Assembly: GCA_032719365.1 (NCBI GenBank)
Contig: CM064875.1
Coordinates: 39,152,131 to 39,216,130, forward strand
Direction: 5' to 3'
Length of the DNA: 64,000 nucleotides
DNA from: Prinsepia uniflora
Lineage: Eukaryota > Streptophyta > Magnoliopsida > Rosales > Rosaceae
Below, piece by piece: positions 1 to 11,000 of the stretch. The notes below the pieces were generated by a model, which saw only the letters and a list, made by a program, of their open reading frames with translations, was not told the DNA's origin and searched no databases. The stretch's first letter is position 1. Every line of letters starts with the position of its first letter. The position numbers and the translations under genes are program-made.

Positions 1-538
1 TGCGGCATCTCCACCCTGGCCTCCTTGGTTTTTTCCATCGGCGCCTCGGAAGCCTTGAGGGCCGCCTCCCTCTTGCGTCGACGGTCGGAGCCCTCTCCCT
101 CCGACACCCCTGCCGCCGGAGGAGACTGCCTAAGCCGCGCCGCCTTCAGCTTCCTTTGGCGCTCCCGGGCTTGGTCCAGCCCGCCGATGAGGGGCCGCTT
201 CAGTCCCAGGACGGGACTCTTCGCCTACTCGGCACCTTGCCGCGGATCAGGCCTCGTCGGCTTCGGCGGCCCATTTGGCCGAACACCCATACTGGACCCC
301 GACGGGGGCTCCTCTCGGCCAGCACCCCTGGGCTTCAACGCCACGGTCTTTTGCCTCCGCGGCTGTGGGGGGTTGCCTCCGGCTCCTTGCCCTTTCCCTC
401 GGCAGCCGAGCCATGCTTCGCCGCCGCCTCACTCATCTTCTTCTGAGCGGCTTGTTCAACTTGCGGGTGCACTGCAAAACTAAACTGTTAGTGCCCCGGC
501 ATGCCTACAGCCTATAACTTCAGCACTACTTGCTTACC
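1..538 (-). pseudogene. Probable continuation of the antisense ORF (later exon, broken frames)
   Basis: The antisense protein seems to continue toward the window edge. A frame covering 823-512 ends at a good splice donor (CTG|GTAAG, GT at 537-536 on the minus strand). A pyrimidine-rich acceptor ending TTTTGCAG lies at 473-472, which would make a 66-bp intron. Beyond the acceptor, minus-strand translation gives a charged, Lys/Arg/Glu-rich linker containing MSEAAAKHG and later RERQRKLKAARLRQ. The latter is typical of the hydrophilic C-terminal half of these proteins. More than one frame is needed, so there are frameshifts or further introns. The stop, if any, is outside the window. Confidence 0.4.
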
Positions 539-657
539 AGGTGGCGAGATGAGACCCACGGTAACCAGGTTCGACGGCAGCTTCAGGACGCACCGGCTGC
601 GTTCCAGGTCGGACAGCTTCACCCGCACCAGGTTACACGCCTCCCAATCCTCTGCTG

Positions 658-1662
658 TTACCGTTGCCTTGGACGGACCTGCACACACAACAACACCATC
701 AGTCTCCGCCTCGGTAGCCACAATTGACGCCTTACGCCTACTAGCCGAACGGTAGACCAACAACCTCCGGACTGGAAGTAACTGGGAATCCTCGCGCGGA
801 CCCCACTGATGTCCCCTTCCCACGGCCCCGCTACCCAGCAGAACCGATGCCTCCAGCTCTTCTGCGACGTCGGCACATCAGTGATGAACGCCCCCCGCGC
901 ACTCTTGTGCAGGCACTCCATCTGGTACCACCCCGACCCGTAGGTCTGCCACTTGAAGCGGTACAGGGCGCACAGTTGCCCCCAGGTCGGCTCCGGCAGT
1001 CCCGCCAATCGGAATGCCGTGTACAGGCTGATCAGGATGATCCAGCCGTTGGCGTTCAGCTGCCCCAAGGCCAGGTTCGCCCTCGCCATCATGTCCTGGA
1101 GCCACGGGTGCAGAGGCAGCCTCACGCCGTGTTCAAAGCAATCGACGTAAAATAATGTCGACCCTTCCGGCGGACTGCTCGGCTTCTTGCTGTGCGGGGG
1201 TACCGTCATCTTAATCTCCGCCGGCACGTTGTACAGCTCCCGGAACCGGTCCAGGTCGGACTGCCGAATGGTGTTCATCTCGTAGTCCACGGCATACTCC
1301 ACCTTCACCACGCCATCGGCATCTAGTTCCATCGGTGAGCTCGTCTCCGTACCGCTACCTTCCGCCTCGGAATCGACGGTGGCGACGGGGGGCGTATGGG
1401 GAGACGTCCTCCTCTCACTTGGCCGATCGGCACCCGACGTGCTGCACCCGCCCTGCTGCCTCACCTCCTTCCGCGGCAACCTGAGAGCCTCATCCAGGCT
1501 GTCACCACTGCTGGACGACGACGTGCCGCTAGTGGACCCACTAGTGGACGTTGACCCACTGCGCCCGCTCGGCCCGTCGGTTGCCGAACTGGACGGTGTT
1601 TCCCCGCCAAAAGCTTGAGGGGACCTAACCCCAGATCCACTGTTTGACTCTGACTCTGACAT
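658..1662 (-). CDS. Antisense additional ORF, putative gypsy-type transposon (Transposase_28-like) protein
   Basis: A 334-residue reading frame opposite in strand to its host element. Residues 1-60 are Ser/Gly/Thr-rich low complexity. From about residue 135 to 270 it has the look of the plant 'putative gypsy type transposon' domain (PF04195-like): an LYNVPAEI start, then HPWLQDMMARANLALGQLNANGWIILISLY, and a Trp-rich stretch ending KSWRHRFCWVAGPWE. After about residue 275 the frame probably departs from the true protein, because coding-like sequence continues in other frames to the left. A TATA box lies about 230 bp upstream on the same strand. Antisense extra ORFs between integrase and 3' LTR are known in plant Ty3/gypsy elements such as maize Grande. 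The molecular function of this family is unknown. Domain assignment is from pattern memory, not a profile search. Confidence 0.6.
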   Translation of the reverse strand: MSESESNSGSGVRSPQAFGGETPSSSATDGPSGRSGSTSTSGSTSGTSSSSSGDSLDEALRLPRKEVRQQGGCSTSGADRPSERRTSPHTPPVATVDSEAEGSGTETSSPMELDADGVVKVEYAVDYEMNTIRQSDLDRFRELYNVPAEIKMTVPPHSKKPSSPPEGSTLFYVDCFEHGVRLPLHPWLQDMMARANLALGQLNANGWIILISLYTAFRLAGLPEPTWGQLCALYRFKWQTYGSGWYQMECLHKSARGAFITDVPTSQKSWRHRFCWVAGPWEGDISGVRARIPSYFQSGGCWSTVRLVGVRRQLWLPRRRLMVLLCVQVRPRQR

Positions 1663-1890
1663 CTACAAATTACCAAAAGAAAAGAAGCTACAACTAAGCA
1701 CCTACGCTACGGAACACATGCTGAGCATAGATGCCGAACGGCAGGAATTATACCTTTCAACGTTTTGCTTGGTCGAATTGGTTCCACGTGCGTCCTCTTC
1801 TTGATCGGCAGTCTCCAATTCAGTCGGCACTCGCAATTATTCCACTGATGCTCTGAGTCAAAAAGTGAAAAAGACAGAAAGCTTTCGCCC

Positions 1891-1900
1891 CTTTTATAGG
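1891..1900 (-). promoter_or_regulatory. TATA box for the antisense ORF
   Basis: Read on the minus strand this is CCTATAAAAG, a canonical plant TATA box. It lies about 230 bp upstream of the ATG at 1662. It suggests that the antisense ORF has its own promoter inside the element. Confidence 0.55.
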
Positions 1901-2381
1901 CCCCTGGCCCGCCTCGAGATGCGCGCTTCCGATCTGACGGTCACCAGGCCGATACGGCCACCTTTCGGCTACGAATACCTTGTACTATATACCCATCGGT
2001 ATCGTACATTTTCAACTACATACGTACATACGTACGTCGCTCACCGGTATGCATTCATACCGCCTGCCGACCGGAGCCTCTCGGCCTCTTTCCCGACGGC
2101 ACGCCTCCCCTCCTCGTCGGCAAGCACACTGCTACCGACGTCTCCCCGCCATTCCCCACGGCCGCCTCTCCACGATCTTTCGGTCTTTACGGTGGGCCGC
2201 TTCCGGAACTCGGCAACGGGGCTCCTTTGCTAATCGGACATACGGTGCACTTCCTCGCTCCATGACTTGGGGGGCTACTAGGGATGCAGGGCGCACCGCC
2301 CAGGTCGGTCGACAGGTACCGGCCGTCATATCAAGTCCTCGACCGAGGAACCCCACCTCAGTCAAAGACTTAGGGGACTTA

Positions 2382-2957
2382 TGTTGATACCATATCGACC
2401 GACCACCCTAGCACAGGTCCCACCAGGACAGGAAGGCCGCCGACCGATCGCCTGATCGGCACCCTCACGGCCCACGGCCCGCCGACCGGCACCGTACTGC
2501 AGACCCGCCATTCGGCACCCGACAGTGAACAGACGACAGCTGGCTGCGACAGTCACCTAACCAACTCTGCCACACCAACTCCCTGACGGAGGCAGGTTGG
2601 GACTCCAGCTGGCGCCTCCTCCGGATATCCAGGGCTTGTCAGACGGCTCCCAGCCACCAAGCACCACCTGCTCCCGTAACAGTAGCCCACCTACCGCAGT
2701 TATGGCTACTATAAATACCCTGAAACCCTTCACAAAGGTAAGACACTAAGAACCGATCCAGAGCACTATATTTACTTGCCTCTCGGCACTCAGATATTAA
2801 CTTAGGCATCGGAGCCCCTTCGGCCGGCACCACACCGGTGTCTAGTCCTTGCAGGATACTCGCCGAACGGCCACGCCCCAGCGGACCCGAAACACCACGC
2901 GGCTGGTCCCAGAACCCCCAGCGGGTCTCATCGTGTTGGTCATTTCAGGATCAAACA
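2382..2957 (+). repeat. 3' LTR of the Tat-like element (576 bp)
   Basis: Starts TGTTGATACC directly after a purine-rich tract (GACTTAGGGGACTT) and ends GGATCAAACA, giving imperfect inverted ends with TG..CA. It has a TATA box (2709-2717). Downstream of that is a CTTAGGCATCGGAG motif resembling the R/U5 of this type of plant element. To the right, alignable sequence of a different LTR family begins at once (2958). The partner LTR is outside the window. Confidence 0.65.
2709..2717 (+). promoter_or_regulatory. TATA box of the Tat-like LTR
   Basis: CTATAAATA about 330 bp into the LTR, the expected place for the U3 promoter of the + strand element. Confidence 0.6.
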
Positions 2958-5499
2958 ATAACCAATAATCCATTTTTACCACATAACACATATCCAACCA
3001 ATAAGCCATTTTATTCATTAATCCATATTTTACCATTACCATCACCAGCATCCCAAATGCTTAGCGTCCCAGACGCTAAACGTCCCTGACGTCATATCTC
3101 ACGGTTTCATAAGCTACGCGTGCTGCCCGGGGTCTCTCAGGGTCCATATATCTGACATCCCTGATGTCTGACGTCCCTGACGTCAATCATAGCAATCCTG
3201 CTCTTGAGTCATCATACGGTCCGGCTGCTCCGTATAATGACCCCTCGCAGGCAATGCACCGTGACTTCCCCAGTGTCCCAGACATCTGGAGGAGACCATC
3301 ATATATCTTTGTGTCCAGATGGTATATGGAAAACAGTTTTATTAAATCCTTTTATCACATTATTACCATTGGGCCCTGCCCGAAATTTCCATAAAACCAC
3401 ATAATTCCATTTAGGGTCCCTGACCCAAAATCACAATTATTAATCATAGGGTCCCTGACCCGAAATCACATTTATAATCCAACTGGGCCTCATGCCCGAT
3501 TTTATGAACCACTAGGCCCACGGCCCGATTTGTAAACCAACTGGGCCCGCAGCCCGACTTAGAAACCCACTGGGCCCACGGCCCGAATTCGTAAATCAAC
3601 TGGGACCCTGGCCCGATAACATAACTCAAATGGGTCTCAGCCCGATTTCATACCAACTGGGCCCCTGGCCCGATTTCATTAACCAACTGGGCCCCCGGCC
3701 CGATTTTCAAATGGACTCCAAGTCCGAAATTTCCAACATAATTGGGCCTCAAGCCCGAGTTCATATTTCCAATTTCAAAACCATTTCATCACATTATATC
3801 CAAGTCATAAATATGGAAAATCCATGTAAAACCGAAAACCTCGATTTACGTGCAAGCACGTAAATCGCCTCGAAATACGTGAAACCGTACAATTTACCAA
3901 CAACCAAATCAACATCACACAATCACAACCATAATCCATATAAAACATTTAAGCATGCATAGAATTTATAAAACCAAAGTCCACTCACAGACTGTTTTAA
4001 CGGTATGCCTCGATACGCGTGCCACCGGCCCTCCCGGACCACACCACTATCACCGGGACTCCCAATCCTCGAGATTCGTGCCCACGCGCCGTCACGCGCC
4101 GCCGTGAGTGGCTGCGCGTGAAACTCACGCGCCTGCTACAGTGTCACCAGCCCAACCCGTTTGTCTGGTAAACGGGTCCAATTCACCCGCGACACAACCC
4201 GGTTCAATGTCCATCATTTCAGCCCAGATTCCCACGATTCGATGATGAACACCAAGAACACTCCGAACACTGTTCATTCATGGAATTCCGTCAATTTCTG
4301 CAGGTTTCATCCAATTGATGCATCCAGAAGCATCAATGGACCATGAGGAACAATTCCCCCACATCAATTGCATCAAACCTGTGCTCAATCGTCACGACTC
4401 AAGCTCGAGCACCGTCACTGTTCAACAATGGAGTTCCATCGATCTCGATCGGTTTCCTTCAATTGATGAACCCAGAAGCATCGTGGGATCATGGGAAGCA
4501 GTTTCCCCACCTCAATTTCATCCAACGAAGCCTCCAATTCCACGACTCAACTTCGAAATTCCTCCTCTGTCACCAAGTGTGATCAGAGCCAATTGGTGGC
4601 CAAATCCCTTCGTTCCTTCGACAAAACTGATCGTTGTGATCCCAGAAAGCTCGAAGTAATCACCAATTCGATCCTCACACCCTAATTCCTCCAATTCGAA
4701 TTTTCCCCCCAATTTTCCCGAAATCCAAAATCCAAAATTCAACACCCTCACAACCCCTCGTGTTTCCCCGTTAATTCAATCATCATAGTCTCCCAGTTTT
4801 CTCTCAGGAACGGCAGAGAGAGGGAGCCAATTCTCCCAGTTCATACTCTCCCCAAATCGTGCACGGTTTGAAAGAAAAACAAAGGAAACAGAAGGAAAAT
4901 GATGGATAAGGAATGATGATGTTGTAATGATGGTGTTGGGAGGGAAACATGGAGCTGGAAACAAGGGATGGGTGACACTTGTCACTCATCCGGATGTGCA
5001 CAGTCAACGGTCACTATTTATTATTATATTATTATTTTAATCCGAGCCTCGGTTCGTTAGTTCGTTTCCTTGACCATAACTTCGTCGTCGAATCTCCGAT
5101 TTCGGCATGCCGCCTGTCGTTGGATTCGTATCGACGATACCTACGTAACGGTCCTTGGCCCTCGCCCATCGGACCTCCCGGTCAAAAAGTCAACATTTGG
5201 CCCCTAGTATGCCAAATTACCAAAATGCCCCTCAACTTCTGAACACCATAACTTTCTCTACGAATGTCGGAATCGAACGTGCCACCTGTCTATGAACTCA
5301 TGACGTCCCGAACTACGTCACGGTCATCGGTCAAAGTCCATTTGACCGCCCGATCAAAAAGTCAACATTTTGCCCACGACCAAGGGCAAAACGGTCATTT
5401 CGCACAATTTTTCCGATTCCGCCCTACTAACCACCGTTCAACCTCACTAATCAAGATTAGTCACTAAACTAATCCCGGAATTCGGGACGGGTCGTTACA
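2958..5499 (-). repeat. Long-LTR (LARD B family) LTR fragment, interrupted on its left
   Basis: Collinear with the LTRs of element B from about 48840 to 51521, including the GGGC..GCCC repeats, the CCACTCACAG motif (3979-3990) and the terminus GACGGGTCGTTACA ending at 5499. The left part is cut off by the Tat-like LTR. Because the sequence after 5499 is unrelated, 5499 is an outer boundary: either a solo LTR or the right LTR of a minus-strand element. It is clearly more diverged from the B copies than they are from each other. The short reading frames inside it have no recognisable product. Confidence 0.75.
3370..3765. repeat. Degenerate GGGC..GCCC minisatellite, about 13 units
   Basis: Roughly 25-31-bp units of the form AACTGGGCCCnnGGCCCGATTTnn. 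Each has an internal GGGC..GCCC palindrome. I count about 13 units here against about 9 in each LTR of element B. Confidence 0.75.
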
Positions 5500-6872
5500 G
5501 TCAGTAATCCATCCCTTCGAACATAGGCCTAAGTTCATCATGTTGGGCCTCATAATCATTCTTTGTGTCGGATTTACAAATGTAAAGGACTTAACTCAAA
5601 ATTTACATAACCAAACCTTATTACCTTGATCGATACTCAACTTTTTTTTTATATCAAGGTAATAACATGTGTCAATAATACAACAAAGCTTGAGTCGGTA
5701 AATCCAAATAATTTGCATAAAAGTCTTTTCAACATCATTATTTTCTCCTTACACAATCTTTATATCTTCAACCGAGTTCTTGGAATAAGGGTAAAGGATG
5801 TCTATACTAAGCTCAAGTGTTTAGATAATCATGGTGATGAAAGAAAGGCTTAATGTGGGCTCAAAAGGGTTAAAACTATGGGGGTCGCAACTCGTGCGCA
5901 CAAAATAGGGAACATGGATGTTTGAATTTGTGGTGTTAACCCTAATGCCTTAATCATTTCCAAAATCAGAGAGTTTATTGACTTAAAAGCTTTGAAAATC
6001 ACATAGAATAAGTTCTAGTACTCTAGAGTTCATTAAAAGCTATGGCAAGCAGTTTTGAGGCATATGTATATCAATTTAAACAAAGAACTTATGAATCACT
6101 CATCAAAGATGTATATAAGGTTCTAAAGCTCACATATGGTTCAAATGATTCATTCTTATCATATCGTGCTCATTTATGTACCAATTTACATGCATTTTCT
6201 TCAAGTTGTAACACTTAATCACAAAATATTAACAAACAAATTCAAGTTGTAGTGATCATCTTTATAGCCATAACATATTCATTTCCGTTCATTTATATCA
6301 TTGACAAGTTAAAGGGCAACTTATTGCTCGTAAAAACACTACGTTAAGACAAAAAGACTCAAGAAAGCAATAATTTTTTTTTTATTATTTATTTTTTAAA
6401 AAAAATTTTTATTTTTTTTCGTAAGAAAGACTTAATAAAACAATTTCAATTGCACAAAATAAAAGAAAATAAAAAATAAAAAAACCTCATAAAAATACTA
6501 AGTTAAAACAAAAAGATTTAAAACAGTAAAAAAAAATTTCGTAAGAAAGAAATAAAACAATTGCAAATTAAAAAAAAAAACTTAATAAAACAATTTCAAA
6601 TGCACAAATAAATTTGTAAACCATTCCCCCACACTTAAATTCTACATTGTCCTCAATGTAGGAAAATACAAAATAATTAAACATAGAATCAAAGTAAGGA
6701 AGATGATTTAAGAAAATGAAGTAAGAAAGAAAAACATAAACAAAGTAAAAGAGAGTGAAGGGTTGAATGAAAGCAAATCTGTGTTGATGACTCCTTCACA
6801 CTCGAGAACACATTGGGTTGCCTCCCAACAAGCGCTTGAAGTTTAACGTCCATCCAGCCTAGACCAAATTCT
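5500..6872 (-). other. Athila 3' non-coding region
   Basis: AT-rich sequence after integrase with long A/T runs (6360-6600). A conserved-looking motif reads CATTGAGGACAATGTAGAAT on the minus strand, followed by AAGTGTGGGGGAATGG (about 6621-6660), as found downstream of integrase in Athila elements. A 78-residue frame at 6689-6925 overlaps the integrase end and has no recognisable product. No env-like gene is seen. Confidence 0.5.
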
Positions 6873-7541
6873 TTATCTGATGGGACGTAGAAGTACTCTG
6901 TCTGACTCCACATCGTGTCCTCCAATTGCCTCGATGTAAGGCTTCAATCGGTGGCCATTGACCTTGAACTCTTTTCCCGTTTCAATGCTTTTGATCTGTA
7001 TAGCTCCATGGGCAAACACATTAGTAACAACAAAAGGACCTACCCATCTGGAGAATAATTTACCTGGAAAGAGTCTAAGCCGGGAATTGAACAACAAAAC
7101 TTTCTGGCCAATGTCAAATACTTTACTCTTGATCTGTTTGTCATGAAATGCCTTTACCTTTTCCTTGTAGATCAGAGTGCTTTCAAATGCATCATTTCTG
7201 ATTTCCTCAAGCTCACTCAATTGGAGCTTCCGATGCAAACCGGCGTCATCAAGCTTGATGTTGAAAGTTTTGACGGCCCACCATGCTTTATGCTCGAGTT
7301 CCACCGGAAGGTGACATGCTTTACCGTACACCAACCTATAGGGTGACATTCCTATAGGTGTTTTGTATGCCATCCTGTATGCCCAAAGTGCATCATCCAA
7401 CCGTTGGCTCCAATCCTTACGATTAGGACCCACAGTTCGCTCTAATATCTTCTTGATCTCTCTATTACTGACTTCCGCCATTCCACTCGTTTGAGGATGG
7501 TAAGGTGTAGAGACTCGATGAGTGACACCATACCGTTTCAT
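6873..7541 (-). pseudogene. Athila integrase, C-terminal part
   Basis: 222 residues in the same frame as the preceding fragment, separated from it by one TGA (7542-7544). It begins with YGVTHRVSTPYHPQTSGMAEVSNREIKKIL, the segment carrying the catalytic glutamate of the DDE integrase core. It ends with a zinc-independent C-terminal domain (FSRWVGPFVVTNVFAHGAIQI) and no chromodomain, as expected for Athila. Integrase would join the cDNA into host DNA. The stop lies between the second Asp and the Glu of the active site, so the enzyme cannot be made whole without readthrough. Confidence 0.8.
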
Positions 7542-8048
7542 TCAAGCTTCAATGGTCTTGTTGCAGAAATGACTTCCTCCATCACTTATTAGGACCCGCG
7601 GGATCCCAAACCTGGAAAGAATGTTAGTTCTGAGGAAATCTGCAACATTTTTAGAGTCATTAGTCCTGGTGGCCTTAGCTTCCACCCATTTTGATACATA
7701 ATCAACGGCAAGTAAGATATAGAGATAGCCATTAGATTGAGGAAACGGACCCATAAAATCGATACCCCAAACATCAAATATTTCAACAGTAAGAACATAA
7801 TGTTGTGGCATTTCTTCCCTTCGTCCTAAGTTTCCTGATCTCTGACATTTATCACAGGCTAAGAAAAATGAATGTGCATCTTTAAAAAGTGTGGGCCAAT
7901 ATAGTCCAGATTCTAAGATTTTGAGTGCAGTTTTTCTAGATCCAAAGTGGCCTCCACAAGCATGGCTATGGCAGAACTCTAGGACTGACCTATGTTCAAT
8001 ATTAGGGACACATCTCCTAATCAATAAATCTGCACAGTGTTTCCACAA
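7542..8048 (-). pseudogene. Athila integrase, N-terminal part
   Basis: 168 residues. It contains the HHCC zinc-binding region (HSHACGGHFGSRKT ... CDKCQRSG) and the first two catalytic aspartates (GIDFMGPFPQ and LISDGGSHF). It ends in an in-frame TGA at 7542-7544. It is in a different frame from the upstream pol frame, which runs to 8021, so there is also a frameshift near 8050-8105, close to a short T run on the + strand. The two fragments together make a degraded integrase. Confidence 0.8.
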
Positions 8049-11000
8049 ATAAGGCTCATCCCAAATATAGTGCCTAGCATGCTTCTTAAGTTTATCTTTT
8101 TGTGCACGGGAAAGGTGGTGGGCAACTGCTTGGTGACTAAATAATTGACAATATCAGCATACCAAGGAGTACCTCCCTCGATTCTGAAGAGTTGTTCGTC
8201 TGGAAACATCTCTTGAATCACCACAGGATCTCGTTCATGTGCAATGCGACTCAAATGATCTGCCACCACGTTCTCTACGCCTTTCTTATCTTTAATCTCG
8301 ATGTCAAACTCTTGAAGAAGAAGAATCCATCGGATCAGTCTTGGTTTCGCTTCTTTTTTGGCTAGGAGATACTTTAGTGCTGCATGATCAGTGTAAATAA
8401 CGACTTTAGTTCGAAGTAGATAAGAGCGAAATTTATCTAAAGCAAATACAACAGCAAGCAACTCCTTTTCGGTAGTGGTGTAGTTCATCTGGGCATCATT
8501 CAAGGTTCTGGATGCATAGTAGATGGCATAGGGCTTCTTATCCCGCCTTTGTCCGAGTACGGCTCCAACTGCATAATCAGAGGCATCGCACATTAGTTCA
8601 AAGGGTAAGGACCAATCAGGGGCACAAAGAATGGGAGCAGTTGTTAAGAGATTTTTAAGCTTCTCAAAAGCTTCCTGACAGTCTGCATCAAAGACGAAGG
8701 GTGTCTCTTTCTGAAGCAGTCGGCACAAGGGACTTGCAATGTGGGAGAAGTCTTGGATAAATCTTCTGTAAAATCCTGCGTGACCAAGAAATGAACGGAT
8801 TCCTCTCACTGAAGTGGGAGAGGGTAAGTGGCGCACAGTATCAACTTTAGATTTATCTACTTCAATTCCTCTTTCAGAGACAATATGGCCCAAGACTATC
8901 CCTTGTCTAACCATGAAATGGCATTTCTCCCAGTTAAGTACCAGATTAGTTTCGACACACCTTTGTAAGATAAGTGCTAAGTGTTCTAAGCATGCATCAA
9001 AACTATCCCCAAAGACACTGAAATCGTCCATAAATACTTCAATTATTTTTTCGACGTATTCAGAGAAAATAGAAAGCATGCATCTTTGGAAAGTACATGG
9101 GGCGTTACATAAACCGAAAGGCATTCTTTGGTAGGCAAAAGTGCCAAAAGGACAAGTGAAAGTCGTTTTATCTTGGTCATTTTGAGCGATACAGATTTGA
9201 TTGTACCCGGAATAACCATCAAGAAAGCAATAATAGGAGTGACCTGCTAACCTTTCAAGCATTTGATCAATGAAGGGCAAAGGAAAGTGATCCTTCGTAG
9301 TTGCTTTGTTCAGGCATCGATAGTCGATGCAGACTCTGTATCCGGTCACTATTCGTTGGGGCACTAGCTCTCCTTCACTGTTCGCAACAACTGTGACTCC
9401 ACTTTTCTTTGGGACTACTTGGACTGGTGAGACCCATTTGCTGTCTGAAATTGGGTAGAAGACACCACAGTCCAAGAGTTTCATGACCTCTTGTTTCACG
9501 ACTTCCATCATTGGAGGATGGAGGCGACGTTGGGCTTCGCGAGAGGGTTTTGCATCATCTTCTAGTAAGATTTGATGCACACAAGTTGTAGGGCTGATTC
9601 CCTTGATATCTGACAGAGTCCATCCAATGGATGTCTTGTACTTCGTCAAGACCTGTACCAGTCTAACTTCCTGTGACTCGGTTAGTGCAGAAGACACTAT
9701 GACGGGCAGAGTGTCGTCCGAGCCAAGATAGGCATACTTCAGGTGGTCAGGCAAAACTTTGAGCTCGAGAACGGGGGCCTGAATCACTGAAGGAGGAGTG
9801 GCATTAGTATTAATTGGAAATGATGAGGGTACCTGATGATGTACCATTCTGGGGGCCTCATTTAGGGTCATGACTTCATCCCAAATTCGAGGTTCTAGTT
9901 CATAATCCGTATCCTCAACCAAGGCGTCCCCTGATTGCGTTAGGCCAACTCCTTCCTGGATTATCATGTTGAGTGTGTCTTCTCGAATTGAATCAAGATG
10001 TTTCTCTGCGAGAGAAGTGCACACGTCAATAGAAAAAGTAGTATGAGTTGTGGAACTAGGGTACCTCATGGCATCAAAAATGTTGAAGCCAATTTCCTCT
10101 CCGTCTACTTCCATAGTTAATGTTCCATTGAACACATCAATCTTTGTTTTGGCAGTTCTCATGAATGGTCTTCCCAACAGCATTAGTGGAGCTTGATTCG
10201 TAGGGGAAACCTCCATGTCTAAGACATAAAAGTCAGCGGGGAAGATGAGCTGGTTAACCTGCACAAGAACATCTTCGACGTATCCCTTAGGATACACATT
10301 AGAGCGATCGGCTAACTGAATGATAATATCGTCATGCTGTAATTTACTTAGACCTAGGGCAACATATAGTGAATATGGCATAACATTAATGGATGCTCCT
10401 AAGTCTAGCATGACTTTATCAAATGACTTGTTACCAATCACGCAGGGAACAGAAAAACTCCCTGGATCCTTCAACTTTGGGGGTAGCCGACACTGGATTA
10501 CAGCAGAAACTGTTTCACTCACCATCACAACCTCCTTCTCTCTCGTCTGGCGCCTTGGAGTGCATAACTCTTTCAGAAATTTTGCGTATTTCGGCACTTG
10601 TTTGATGCACTCGATCAAGGGCATGTTGATTTGCACCCTTTTGAAGATCTCCAATATTTCCTCATCGGATTCATTCTTCTTAGATTTGGCAAGCCTACTT
10701 AGAAATGGTGCATGCACAAACGGCGAATTAGTAACAACCGAACTTGAAGGGATTGGGTTATTACCTTGTGTGTGGGTAGGTTGAACTGGTGGTTGTGTCG
10801 TGGTGGTCTTAGTTGCCACCTTATGCTTTTCAGCCTCAGAAACGGCTGGATCTGGCTCTATTTCTCCGAGCACTTTACCACTTCGAGTGATAATTGCATT
10901 GGCTTCGGGTCTTACATTTGGGTTAGGCGTAGGTTGAGGTGGAAGCACCCCGCTAGCTTGGATCTTACCCATGAAGTCCACGACCTTGCCCATTTGGTCC

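Larger units (their letters stand above)
1..2957 (+). mobile_element. 3' part of a Tat-like Ty3/gypsy retrotransposon
   Basis: Right-hand end of an LTR element whose 5' part lies outside the window. It contains, in order, an antisense accessory ORF, a GC-rich spacer, a polypurine-like tract just before 2382 and an LTR at 2382-2957. A second PPT-like G-run (near 2264-2280) lies about 100 bp upstream. No gag or pol is visible, so the lineage is inferred from the antisense ORF and LTR style; it could equally be a non-autonomous derivative. It appears inserted into the LTR that continues at 2958; the expected duplication (probably ATAAC) cannot be checked because the left flank is missing. Confidence 0.65.

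Noticed and set aside
1..517. Plus-strand frames over the GC-rich start of the window.
   Set aside because: They are shadows of the antisense accessory ORF, whose strand is supported by a TATA box, a domain-like sequence and splice-like signals.
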